From Methylocystis iwaonis (lineage in GTDB: Bacteria; Pseudomonadota; Alphaproteobacteria; Rhizobiales; Beijerinckiaceae): 64,000 bases of DNA. Under the pieces are notes generated by a model. That model was not told the origin of the DNA. It worked only from the letters and a program-made list of their open reading frames with translations, and searched no databases. The stretch is taken from NCBI RefSeq assembly GCF_027925385.1, contig NZ_AP027142.1, positions 2,904,501-2,968,500 on the forward strand, in the 5' to 3' direction. The position numbers and the translations under genes are program-made. Shown here piece by piece: positions 43,901 through 53,200 of the stretch (within the stretch, counting starts at the first letter, position 1; every line of letters begins with the position of its first letter).

Positions 43901-44596
43901 ATGCGCGAAAATGGTCCTGCCGCCTTTTTCAGGGCGGCCTCTCGACGCTTCCGCGATGCGATCGAAGCCCGTCGCGGCCAGGCGGGCCTCATCGGCGTCC
44001 TCTGCGCGCAGGCTTTCGAGAGTTTCGACAAGACGGTCCCGGCGCTGCCGCACGCTGCGGGGCTTGCCTGTGAAAGGGAGTGTTCAGGCTGCAGCCGGCT
44101 GCGCGCCGTCGCCACGGGCCCGGAGATATTTCTGTTGGCGCATTTCCTTTACGGCGTGGAGCGTGGCGGCGCGGCCAAGAGCGATGACGAGGCGCAACGC
44201 CCAGACCATCCCTCGCATTGCCCCCTCGTCGAAAACCGCCTCTGCCGCGCCCATAAGCTGCGCCCGCTCGCCTGTCGCGGCCTCGCCTGTCTCGGCGCGC
44301 GCGACTGCGACAAGCTCGCCTGCGCCGCCGACAACGGCGAAGACAATGAAGCGTCGCTCTCGAAGCCCCATCTCGTCGTGCGTAGCCTGGTGCAGAACGC
44401 GATGATGAATGCGCTTCGTTACGAAGGGATGTCCTGGGGTCTGTACGAGATCGCCGCAGGCTTGCGAATCGTTCGCGACGCCCCGATGGCCGCGCGCGAA
44501 TGGCTGGCCGGGGGCGATCCGCTCGCGCCAGCCTCGGCGCCGGAGTTCGACCGACAGCGCGCCGCCGCAATTTTCGACACGATCGACCGCCTCTAG
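43901..44596 (+). CDS. YkgJ-like cysteine-cluster protein
   Basis: 231 residues. Cysteines at 57, 61 and 64 (CERECSGC), 107, 115, 125, 130, 136 and 141 with the CPLVENRLC...RPLACR arrangement match the YkgJ/PF03692 cluster that is thought to bind zinc or iron-sulfur. The rest is helical and ends in a DPLAPASAPEFDRQRAAAIFDTI tail. Start at 43901 with GAGAAAGGA ahead. It follows the pmo terminator on the same strand, so it has its own promoter or low read-through. A copper or iron role next to pMMO is possible but unproven. Confidence 0.68.
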   Translation: MRENGPAAFFRAASRRFRDAIEARRGQAGLIGVLCAQAFESFDKTVPALPHAAGLACERECSGCSRLRAVATGPEIFLLAHFLYGVERGGAAKSDDEAQRPDHPSHCPLVENRLCRAHKLRPLACRGLACLGARDCDKLACAADNGEDNEASLSKPHLVVRSLVQNAMMNALRYEGMSWGLYEIAAGLRIVRDAPMAAREWLAGGDPLAPASAPEFDRQRAAAIFDTIDRL

Positions 44597-44771
44597 CGCC
44601 CCTCCCCCGCTGCGAACGGCGGCGGGATGTGATGGCTTGCGAGAGACACGCGCGCGCGTCGTCCGATATGCGCCGCTCGAATAGACAAGTTCGCTGGACC
44701 ACGCGACAAGCTGTTGACAGCGCGCGCCGCTCTCTCTAGATCACGTCCGGTCACGGCGACACGCCGACCGT

Positions 44772-44845
44772 TGGGGGATAGTTCAACGGTAGAACAGCGG
44801 ACTCTGACTCCGTTAATCTTGGTTCGAATCCAGGTCCCCCAGCCA
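44772..44845 (+). tRNA. tRNA-Gln (anticodon CTG), CCA encoded
   Basis: Acceptor TGGGGGA / TCCCCCA, D-arm GTTCAACGGTAGAAC, anticodon arm GCGGA-CTCTGAC-TCCGT with CTG, T-arm with TTCGAAT, discriminator G and 3' CCA. All stems close. Plus strand, between the YkgJ-like gene and the end of the minus-strand ars operon. Confidence 0.97.
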
Positions 44846-44961
44846 CTGATTTCCTTGCGCTTTCTTCCTTGCCAATAAGACCGTCGGGAATTCTTATTCT
44901 CTGTTCGAACTTTCGAATGGCGCCCTCGCCAAGCTCCGGGCCGCAGCGCTGGTGATGGGCG

Positions 44962-46722
44962 TCAAGGATCGTGGTCGGCCAGTTTCAGAAGGCGTTCGAC
45001 GCCGACGGGTTCTTCCTCGAGCAGCGGCACGGCGGCGTAGCGGCGGGCATGGACCGTCGCCACCTTCTCCACTTCGGCCAGCTCATTTTGAGCGCGCTTG
45101 CGTAAGAGGGGCGCGCGCGGGCGCGCCGCCGCCACGCTGTTATTGATGACCCATGCCCATGGCTCGATCCCGGCGCGCCGCAGATCAGCTTGCAGGTTAG
45201 CGGCTTCGAGGACGGGCGTTGTCTCCGCCAAAGTGACAAGAAGGACCTTCGTCCGCTTCGGATCCTGAAGCTGCATCATCGGGGTCGTGTAATGCGCGCC
45301 TTTGGCGTCGAGCATGCGTGCGACCTCGCGGTGATAAGCTCCCGTTGCATCCAGCAGCAGCAGCGTATGGCCGGTTGGCGCGGTGTCCATGACCACGAAT
45401 TTCTCGCCCGCCTCGCGAATGACGCGCGAGAAGGCCTGAAAGACCGCGATTTCTTCAGTGCAGGGCGAGCGCAAATCCTCATCGAGCAGCGCGCGCCCTT
45501 GGGCGTCGAGATGCGCCCCTTTCGTCCGCAACACTTCCTGCCGATAGCGCTCCGTTTCGCCGTGTGGATCGATACGGCTGACTGTCAGATGCGCCATGGA
45601 GCCGTGCAGCGTCTCGGTGAGATGTGCGGCGGGATCGGAGGTTGTGAGGTGAACCGGCAGCCCGCGCCGCGCCAGCTCGACGGCGACCGCCGCCGCCAGT
45701 GTGGTCTTGCCGACGCCGCCCTTCCCCATCAGCATGACCAGCCCATGGCCTTCGGCGGCAATGTCATCGATGAGATCGGAGAGGCTTGGCGCACGAAGCG
45801 CGACCGACTCCCCCGCCGCCGCGTCCGGCTGAGGCGCGGTTTCAACAAGGAGCTGGCGCAGGGCGGCGAGGCCGACGAGGTTGAACGGCTTCAACGGCAC
45901 ATCATCGCGGGACAAGGCGCGCAGTTCGTCCGGCATCGCGGCCAAGGCCGCTTGCTCACGTCCATAAATCGCCTTGGCGAGCGGATCGAGCGTCGCTTCC
46001 GTCTCGGGCAACAGCCCATTGACGATCAGGAATTGCTGGGTGAGGCCGATCGCCGCCAGCTCGCCATGCGTGCGCGCCGCTTCGCGCAGCGCTGAATTCT
46101 GGGCGCGGGCGACGAGGATAAGACGGCTGCGTCGCCCGTCCGCGAGCGCCTGCACGGCGGCATTGTATTGCGCGCGCTGTTTTTCGAGTCCTGCCAGCGG
46201 CCCGAGGCACGAGGCGTCGCCTTTTCCCGCCTCAAGGAAGCCGGACCAGGCGACGGGCAGTTGCAGCAACCGGATGGTGTGGCCGGTTGGCGCGGTATCG
46301 AAAACAACGTGATCATAAGCCGAGGCGATCTGGGAATCAGTCAGCAGCGCTGTGAATTCGTCGAAGGCGGCGATTTCCGTCGTGCAGGCTCCCGAAAGCT
46401 GTTCCTCAATGCCTTTGACCACGGTCTCCGGCAGTTTGCCGCGTACCGGGCCGACGATGCGGTCGCGATAGGCTTGCGCCGCCGCCTCCGGGTCGATCTC
46501 AAGGGCAAACAGCCGGGGAACGTCGCTGATCGGGGTGATTTTGTTTCCGATAGAAACCCCGAAAACCTGGCCGACATTCGAGGCCGGATCGGTGCTGACC
46601 AACAGCACCCGGCGTCCCGCTTCGGCGAGCTGGATCGCCGTGGCGCAGGCCAGCGAGGTTTTGCCGACCCCACCCTTGCCGGTGAAGAAGAGGAAACGCG
46701 GCGCGCTGTCGAGGAATTTCAT
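44962..46722 (-). CDS. arsA: Arsenite-transporting ATPase ArsA
   Basis: 586 residues made of two homologous ATPase halves: A1 P-loop FTGKGGVGKTS (about 14-23) and A2 P-loop GKGGVGKTT (about 333-341), with DTAPTGHT switch motifs in both. The three metalloid cysteines are present at 113, 172 and 421, close to Cys113, Cys172 and Cys422 of the E. coli plasmid protein. It would drive arsenite extrusion through ArsB or Acr3, neither of which is in the window downstream; a tRNA and pmo follow. Nine bases separate it from arsD. Confidence 0.93.
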   Translation of the reverse strand: MKFLDSAPRFLFFTGKGGVGKTSLACATAIQLAEAGRRVLLVSTDPASNVGQVFGVSIGNKITPISDVPRLFALEIDPEAAAQAYRDRIVGPVRGKLPETVVKGIEEQLSGACTTEIAAFDEFTALLTDSQIASAYDHVVFDTAPTGHTIRLLQLPVAWSGFLEAGKGDASCLGPLAGLEKQRAQYNAAVQALADGRRSRLILVARAQNSALREAARTHGELAAIGLTQQFLIVNGLLPETEATLDPLAKAIYGREQAALAAMPDELRALSRDDVPLKPFNLVGLAALRQLLVETAPQPDAAAGESVALRAPSLSDLIDDIAAEGHGLVMLMGKGGVGKTTLAAAVAVELARRGLPVHLTTSDPAAHLTETLHGSMAHLTVSRIDPHGETERYRQEVLRTKGAHLDAQGRALLDEDLRSPCTEEIAVFQAFSRVIREAGEKFVVMDTAPTGHTLLLLDATGAYHREVARMLDAKGAHYTTPMMQLQDPKRTKVLLVTLAETTPVLEAANLQADLRRAGIEPWAWVINNSVAAARPRAPLLRKRAQNELAEVEKVATVHARRYAAVPLLEEEPVGVERLLKLADHDP

Positions 46723-46731
46723 TGCGTCATC

Positions 46732-47091
46732 TCAGCAGCAGGAGGTCTTGCCACCACAGCACGAGCCCTGTGCGGTTTCGGCGGCTTCCTTGACGCCCGC
46801 CCAGCGCGCCAGCTCGGCGCGACTGGGATAGCGTCCGGCAAGCGCAATATCGCCGTTGACGAGGATCAGCGGCAGCGCCTCCTGCCCCGAGCGCTCGAGA
46901 AAGCCTTTCACCGTGGCGTTGTCTGCAAAGGCCGTCGGTTGCTGGGCGAGATTGAAGCGTTCGATTTGCGCGCCGTTCTTTTTCGCCCAATCGACATCCG
47001 CTGCGAAAGTGATAAGCGCCTGATCGGCTTCGACGCCGCAAACGCCGGTGCTGCAACAAAGGGCGGGATCGAAAACGTGAATGGTTGTCAT
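46732..47091 (-). CDS. arsD: Arsenic metallochaperone ArsD
   Basis: 119 residues from the ATG at 47091 with AGGAC upstream. Arsenite-binding cysteines at 12, 13 and 18 (LCCSTGVCG) and two C-terminal pairs in SCCGGKTSCC match E. coli ArsD. It hands As(III) or Sb(III) to ArsA and is a weak repressor. It is directly before arsA. Confidence 0.93.
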   Translation of the reverse strand: MTTIHVFDPALCCSTGVCGVEADQALITFAADVDWAKKNGAQIERFNLAQQPTAFADNATVKGFLERSGQEALPLILVNGDIALAGRYPSRAELARWAGVKEAAETAQGSCCGGKTSCC

Positions 47092-47101
47092 GGAAGTCCT
47101 T

Positions 47102-47524
47102 TCAGGATTGAGGTTGAACAGTCTTGCCGATGACGACTTCGCCATCTTCCTTGGTGAATTCGCCAATGTCCGGATTGGGCAAAATATCGAGCACCGCCTC
47201 GGAGGGGCGGCAGAGGCGCGCGCCCTTCGGCGTCACGACGATCGGCCGATTGATGAGGATCGGGTGTTCGAGCATGAAGCCAATCAGCTCGTCTTCCGTC
47301 CATTTGGGATCGGCAAGGCCGAGCGCCTCATAAGGCGTTCCCTTCTGCCGCAGCAGCTCGCGCGCGGAAATGCCCATGGCTTTGAGCAACTCGACGAGCT
47401 GCGCGCGCGTCGGCGGGTCTTTCAGATATTCGATGACGACCGGCTCCTCGCCGCTTTGGCGGATCATCGCCAGCGTGTTGCGCGAGGTGCCGCAGGCGGG
47501 GTTATGATAGATCGTGACCGACAC
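47102..47524 (-). CDS. arsC: Arsenate reductase, glutaredoxin-linked ArsC
   Basis: 140 residues read from a GTG at 47524 (SVTIYHNPACGTSRNTLAMI), chosen because GGAGG lies seven bases ahead; a GTG at 47530 is too near it. Active-site Cys in PACGTSR and arginines in LINRPIVVTPKGARLCRP match the E. coli R773 type. Reduces As(V) to As(III) using glutathione and glutaredoxin. Next to arsI and arsD in one operon. Confidence 0.92.
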   Translation of the reverse strand: MSVTIYHNPACGTSRNTLAMIRQSGEEPVVIEYLKDPPTRAQLVELLKAMGISARELLRQKGTPYEALGLADPKWTEDELIGFMLEHPILINRPIVVTPKGARLCRPSEAVLDILPNPDIGEFTKEDGEVVIGKTVQPQS

Positions 47525-47526
47525 CT

Positions 47527-48033
47527 TCACGCCTCCGCATCGTGGCGCGCCGCGCCAGAGCAACAAGCGGCTTCAACGACAGGCGCAGGTTTCGAGCCGC
47601 AGCAGGGCGAAGGCGCCGCCTTCCCGCCGCTGGTGCGAAATCCCGCGAGCCTCGTATCATCGCCAAAGACTGTGCTTTCGCCGGTGGTCAGAAACGACTC
47701 CCACAAAAGCCCTTGCGGGTCCGAGGTCCACGCTTTTTCGGACTCGGCATAGCAGCAGGTTGTCGTGTTCTCTTCCAGCACAGGCCGCTCGGCCCGTTGC
47801 AGGCGGCCATAGACTTCTTTCAGCTCTTCAGGCGTTTCGACCTGAATCCCGAGATGATCGACGCCCACCTTTCCGCCGCGCGCCGAAATCGCAAAGTTTA
47901 CGCGCGGATCATCCATCATCCATTTGGCGTAGTCAGGTTTCGCGACTGTCGGCTCGGAGCCGAAAAGCGCGCTGTAAAAGCTGATGGACGCCGCGAGGTC
48001 GTCAACGGAGACATGCACGTGCAAGCGTTTCAT
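47527..48033 (-). CDS. arsI: ArsI/CadI-type glyoxalase-fold protein (C-As lyase)
   Basis: 168 residues from the ATG at 48033. A VOC/glyoxalase fold with HVHVSVDDLAASISFYSALFG, VDHLGIQV, vicinal cysteines 93-94 in TTTCCYAESEKAWTSDPQG and a terminal Glu in WESF supplies the expected iron ligands (His5 or 7, His60, Glu112) and the trivalent-arsenic site. ArsI cleaves methyl groups from MAs(III); CadI is the closest alternative. The C-terminus adds CC pairs (SPCCGSK, ACCSGA) not needed for the fold. Confidence 0.85.
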   Translation of the reverse strand: MKRLHVHVSVDDLAASISFYSALFGSEPTVAKPDYAKWMMDDPRVNFAISARGGKVGVDHLGIQVETPEELKEVYGRLQRAERPVLEENTTTCCYAESEKAWTSDPQGLLWESFLTTGESTVFGDDTRLAGFRTSGGKAAPSPCCGSKPAPVVEAACCSGAARHDAEA

Positions 48034-48046
48034 GGCGTTCCTTTGG

Positions 48047-48361
48047 CTAGCAGGTTGAAGAACAGCATCCATCGGCGTCGCCCTGGCAGCAATTCTCGGT
48101 CATATAGGCGAGCAAGGCGTTCATGACCGGATATGCGGCCGAGTAGATCAGCGACCGGCTTTCGCGACGGAAGGTCACGAGGTTCGCGTGTTTGAGCTGG
48201 TTGAGGTGAAAAGACAGCGTTGCCGGCGGAAGCCCCAGCCGTTCGCCGATTTGCCCCGCAGGAAGCCCTTTGGGTCCGGCCTGGACCAGCAGTCTAAAAA
48301 TATCGAGACGCGTCTCATGGCCGAGCGCGACAAAGGCGGTTATGGCTTCTTTCTTTTCCAT
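48047..48361 (-). CDS. arsR: ArsR-family metalloregulator
   Basis: 104 residues: winged helix with GHETRLDIFRLLVQAGPKGLPAGQIGERLGLPPATLSFHLNQLKHANLV. The C-terminal tail ENCCQGDADGCCSSTC is cysteine rich and probably forms the As(III) sensor, as in Acidithiobacillus-type ArsR where the cysteines lie near the C-terminus. First gene of arsR-arsI-arsC-arsD-arsA on the minus strand. A near-palindrome overlaps its start. Confidence 0.92.
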   Translation of the reverse strand: MEKKEAITAFVALGHETRLDIFRLLVQAGPKGLPAGQIGERLGLPPATLSFHLNQLKHANLVTFRRESRSLIYSAAYPVMNALLAYMTENCCQGDADGCCSSTC

Positions 48362-48383
48362 ATTTCGAATATAGTGGAAATAT
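48360..48383. promoter_or_regulatory. ArsR operator candidate at the arsR start
   Basis: ATATTTC and GAAATAT arms with ten bases between, with AT-rich filler and the arsR ATG at its edge. Position and symmetry fit repression of the ars operon. Confidence 0.6.
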
Positions 48384-48466
48384 GGTCGATGGCAAGGCCC
48401 CGGCTAGTCGCGATCAGGCATGAGTGTCTCATCTCTCACGCGATCCTTACGCACGCGCGGCAGTCT

Positions 48467-48817
48467 TCATGATGAACTCGTCCTCTCGCGCTGCGCTCTC
48501 TCCTCCATCAGCGACGAGACGGTGTCCAGCAAGCGGATCGCTGCGGGCAGGCGCGCATGGGCGTCGCGCTGGCGCTCATCCGCGGGCGCCAGGGCGCGCC
48601 ACCAATCGATGAAACGGCCGATCAACGCCCGCCCCGGTATTCTCGTGAAGGGAACGCCCGGAAAAGCCTCCAAGCCGAACGACGCCTCGACGTCCCGCAG
48701 GCAGGCCTCGATGTAACGGGCGTCTTCGCCGCTCAGGGCGAAGGGGCGCTCGGGCGCGCGGCGCACCATGCGGACCTCGCTGAGCTCGGGAATGTAGTCT
48801 TTCTTCAATGTCGCCAC
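48467..48817 (-). CDS. Hypothetical protein
   Basis: 116 residues, basic at the N-terminus (MATLKKDYIPELSEVRMVRR), then predicted helices (ARYIEACLRDVEASFGLEAFPG and IGRFIDWWRAL). I recognise no family. Divergent from the 48930 gene, with no membrane segment or signal. Confidence 0.5.
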   Translation of the reverse strand: MATLKKDYIPELSEVRMVRRAPERPFALSGEDARYIEACLRDVEASFGLEAFPGVPFTRIPGRALIGRFIDWWRALAPADERQRDAHARLPAAIRLLDTVSSLMEERAQRERTSSS

Positions 48818-48929
48818 GCTCCGCCCGCACGTTTTGAGCGCCCATCAATTCTCGTGCCGCCGGCCTGAGGACGCAGCTTGGCGCGATGCTTGCTTTTTAA
48901 CCGGGCGAAGAATCAACGCCGGGACAGCA

Positions 48930-49526
48930 ATGAGCGCCGCCGAACAGATTTCGCCAACGGACGAACGGGGCCCGATCCCGTCGGCGCTGAAGCGTTTCAT
49001 TTGGGACATTCAGTCCATGGTCGAGCTTGCCGACAGCGAGCGTGAGATTCTCCTTATCGGCCGCGATCTGATGGCCCGCCTCATCTGCGAAGCGGACGCC
49101 TTGCCCGCAGCCTTTTCCGCGACGCCTCCAGGCGCGGCGCGCCAATTCCAGCTCTACAGCGACGCCATGGAGCGCTTTTGCGTCGTGAGCACGATCCTGG
49201 CGGGCGGCGCGGCCCTCTCGATCGCGCAACCCGCCGCCTGGGAGATCATGGGCGTGCTCACGGGGGCGATCGATCGCGGCGGCCGGCTTCTGCGGGCGGG
49301 GTCGGCGGAAACGCTCGGATCGAAAGGCGGCGACGCCTCACGTCTGTCCAACGCACTCGACGATCAGCTCTCGATCGCGATCCACGTCTATGGCGGAGCG
49401 ATTGGCGGGCTCAGCCGCCGCCAGCTCGCGCCGGACGGAACGTCCTCGCCGCCGCTCGGCTACGCCAATGGCGAAAACGCCCCGCCTTACGACATTTTTT
49501 CGATCCAGACCAACATCCGGGACTGA
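48930..49526 (+). CDS. Putative cupin-type metal-dependent protein (cysteine-dioxygenase-like, tentative)
   Basis: 198 residues from the ATG at 48930. QLYSDAMERFCVVSTILAGGAALSIAQPAAWEIMGVLTGAIDRG resembles the metal-dependent proteins of the double-stranded beta-helix group (COG5553-like), but a clear HxH pair is not obvious, so activity is doubtful. LIGRDLMARLICEADALP is a helical N-terminus. No operon partner. Confidence 0.5.
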   Translation: MSAAEQISPTDERGPIPSALKRFIWDIQSMVELADSEREILLIGRDLMARLICEADALPAAFSATPPGAARQFQLYSDAMERFCVVSTILAGGAALSIAQPAAWEIMGVLTGAIDRGGRLLRAGSAETLGSKGGDASRLSNALDDQLSIAIHVYGGAIGGLSRRQLAPDGTSSPPLGYANGENAPPYDIFSIQTNIRD

Positions 49527-49590
49527 ACGCGGCTTGGATCGTGGAAGCATCACGCGGCGATTTCGATTTCGAATACTGTCTGGCCAAGTA

Positions 49591-49992
49591 TTAGCGTTCG
49601 GCGTTATCGAGCAAAGCCCCGATCTCTCGATGCGTGCGTTCGATCTCGGCCACGAGCCTTTCGCATAGCGCCGCGCTTCTAACATCGCCGCGACGCAGCG
49701 CCTCCTCATAGGCTTCCGCCGCCTCCCCCAGCGCAAAAGCGCCGACGGCGCGCGCGGAGCCCTTCAAAGTATGGGCCAGATCGGCCCGCGCGCGCGCGTC
49801 GCCCGGCTGGCGCGGCGCGCGCAGGCGGGCCGCGAATTGCGCGTTTTGGCTATCGAAAAGCTTAAGCAGTTCGGTTTCGAGCGCTTGATCTCCGAGCGTC
49901 TGGCGGGAAAGATGGACGAGATCGAGCGCCGGCGCCGCGTCATCGCCCTCTTGGCGATTGTCCACATGGTTAACGGCCGCAGACTTGGGCAT
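49591..49992 (-). CDS. Hpt-domain phosphotransfer protein
   Basis: 133 residues. A four-helix Hpt domain with the phospho-accepting His74 in AHTLKGSARAVGAFALGE. The N-terminal 30 residues are acidic and may be disordered. Divergent from the giant gpr-like gene (starts 281 bp apart). A partner kinase is not in the window. Confidence 0.82.
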   Translation of the reverse strand: MPKSAAVNHVDNRQEGDDAAPALDLVHLSRQTLGDQALETELLKLFDSQNAQFAARLRAPRQPGDARARADLAHTLKGSARAVGAFALGEAAEAYEEALRRGDVRSAALCERLVAEIERTHREIGALLDNAER

Positions 49993-50272
49993 TCGCTTGG
50001 GCTCCGCTTTTGCTCGCTTATGCTTTCCAGCCGCTGAAAAGCCGCACTTTTAAGGCGAATCCGTCGAGACCGAAGATCGCTTCCCAAGGGTCCGGCAAAG
50101 AAGATTGGCCAGCAGTTCTGAAACCGGCGTTAACGAAGTTTCGGATTACGCCTGCAGGCCGTGTTTCAATTGCTGGTGATGGGCTGTAATGTTTGGTTAA
50201 TTCTTTTTGGCGCCCGGGCGATCGGGCGTGGCAGGGGGCGGCCGCCTCGGTGGCTGCTCGGAGAGACGGACG

Positions 50273-53200
50273 ATGTCGAAATCGGGCAAGATTCAGGATG
50301 CGGCCGCCGCCGCTCTTTCCGCGATCGAGGAGGCGCTCGACCTGGGCGCGCCCCCGGCCGCGGAAAGCGCTGCGCCCAAGACGGCGGCGCCCAAGATTGA
50401 AACGCCCAGGATCGAAACGGCCAAGATCGACGCGAGGACGGAATCGGCCACGAGCGAGTACCGGCCTGCGACCGCCAGCGCCGCCGACATCGCCTTGGCC
50501 ATGTCGTCGCGCAAGCCCGAGCGCAGCGAGCCGCCCAAGCCCTCGCCCGTTGCGCCCGCCATCGCGCCGGCCAATGACGACCGCCGCACAGTGGGCGAGT
50601 TGCGCGCCGCGCTGCAGATTCAGCCGAACCGCGGCATTCTGGCGATGACCTTCATGTCGATCGCGCTCTGGGCGGTTTGCTGGACTCTTTATGTCTATTT
50701 CCATCGCGGCGAGATACTCGACGCCGACGGCTCGTTCTTCGCGCCCAAGCCGCTTCTCACCATCGCAGCGCTTCTCGGGCCGACGATCTTCCTCTTCATC
50801 ACCGGCCTCATGGCGCGCCGCGCCCATGAAATGCGGCTGATCGCCAATTCCATGACGGAAGTCGCCATCCGCCTGATCGAGCCCGAGACCATCGCCACCG
50901 AGCAAGTGGTGTCGCTGTCGCAGGCGATCCGTCGCGAGGCGGCGTCCATGGGCGACGGCATCGAGCGCGCTTTGGCGCGCGCCGGCGAGCTCGAAGTGAT
51001 CGTGCGCACTGAGGTCACCAACCTCGAACGCTCCTACACCGAAAACGAGCGCCGCCTCCGCCAGCTCATCGACGAATTGACGCGCGAACGCGAAGCCATC
51101 GTCGTCAACGCCGACAACGCCCGCACCGCCCTTTTCGGCGCGCGCGATGCGCTTTCGCAGGAACTCGCCGCGACATCGGCGCATCTCGCCGAGGCGGTGA
51201 GCGACGCCGGCGCGCGCGTTACCTCCTCGCTCGGTTCGAAGGGCGAGGAAATCAAACTCGCGCTCGAGAATGCGGGCGACAATTTCGAATCGACGCTCGC
51301 CTCCCATGGCGACAGGGTCGTCGGCGTCCTGACCCAAACCGGCGACGTCGTCGCTCTCAAGATTGCAGGCGCTAGCGACGAGGTGACCCGGCGCTTCACC
51401 GAAGGCGTGGAAGACGTCGGCGTCAGGCTGCAAACGACGGGCGACGCGCTGGCGATCGATTTCGGCGCGCGCAGCGCGGCGCTTCTGGAGCGTTTCGAGG
51501 AGCTGGGCGTGCATTTCGCCGAGTCGATCGGCGATCAGGGCGACCGGCTGGCGATTCGTCTCGCCGAGAGCGGTTCGGCCATAGAGGAAACGATCCGCGT
51601 TCAGGGCGGCGCGCTCGACAAATCGCTGGCGGAGACCACTGAGCGTCTCACCTCCAACGTCTCGCAACAGGTCGACGAAGCGAGATCCACTTTCGAAGGC
51701 GCCGAAACCCGTCTGGTCGCCCTGCTGGAGGAAACCAACGCCAGGGCCCACGAGACCTTCGAGGAGCGCGGCAAGGCGCTCTACGACTCGCTGACGCAGA
51801 GCCTCGGCGAGACCGCGGCGACGCTCACAGAACAGGCCGAAACGCTGCAGCAGCGCTTCATCGGCGTCGCGGGCGACGCGGTTTCTGCGCTGGGCGCGCA
51901 TAGCGACCGAGTGAACGAGACGCTCGCCGAGCGGCTCGAACATTTCGAGCGCATGGTGCTCGACCGCGGCGAGAAGATGATTGACCGCGTTTCCGAACGC
52001 GGCGGCCAGCTCGAAACAACGCTCGCCGAGCGGCTGGCGGCTTTCGAAGACGCCGTGGTGAAAAACAGCGCCGAGGCGGCGATGCGCGTCGCCGAGCATG
52101 GCGACCGCGTCAGCGCCGCCCTGAATGAGGGCCTCACGGTTTTCGAGGAGACCTTCACGCGCCAGGGCGACGAAATGACCGCCCGCATCGCCGAGCGCAC
52201 GGAGCAAAACGCCGCTGCGCTTTCCGAGCGGCTCGCGGCGTTCGAAGAGGTCTTCGCCACGCGCGGCGACGAGCTTGCGTCCCATATCGCCGAACATGGC
52301 GACCGCGCTGCGAGCGCGTTGACGGCGCAGCTCGACGAATTCCAGGGCGCCATTGCCCGGGGCGCGGAAGACATGGCGGCCCGCGTCGCCGAACGCGCCG
52401 AATATGCGACCACGACTTTGTCGGATCGCCTTGCGGCCTTCGAGGCCGCCGTCGCCGAGCGCAGCGACGAGGCCGCCACGCGCCTCTCCGAGAATGGCGC
52501 GCGCGCCGCGGCGACGATCGCCGAGCAGCTCGCGAATTTCGAGACGGCGGTCGAGCTGCATGGCGAGGAGTTGACCTCGCGCGTTTCGCAGCATGGCGAG
52601 CGCTCGACGGCGGCGCTGGCCGAAAGACTTGCCGCTTTCCAGGAAGCGGTGGCGGCTCAGACCGAGTCAGTCGCCGCCCGCGTCACGGAGCATGGCGATC
52701 GCGCGCTCGGCAATCTGTCGGTCGGACTCGCCGCTTTCGAGGACGCCGTGCTCCAGCGTAGCGAAGCGATCGCCGCGCGTCTTGCGGAACAGGGCGGCCG
52801 CGCCTCCTCCGAGGTCGCCGAGCAGATCGCCGCCTTCGAGGCCGCCGTCGCCCATCATGGCGCGGATGTCGCCGCCCGCGTCGCCGAGCATGGCGAGCGC
52901 GCCACGACGATTCTCGTCGATCGCCTCGCCGCTTTCGAGGAAAGCGTCGCGCGCCGCACGCAGGATATTTCCGCTCTTGTGGCGCTGCATGGCGACAGCG
53001 CCAATGAGGAGCTTACCCGCCAGATCGCCGCTTTCCAGGAAACGGTCGAGCGCAGCCGCGAAGAGGCCACGGCGCTCGCCGCGGCGCATGGCGAGAAGGC
53101 GTCGTCGGAACTCAACCGCCAGATCGCCGCGCTGGAGGAGACGGTCGCCCGCAGCAGCGAGCAACTGGCCTCTCTCGTGTCCTCGCATGGCGACCTCGCA

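Noticed and set aside
50018..52594. 858-codon minus-strand frame
   Set aside because: Same reason; it mirrors the hendecad units of the plus-strand protein.
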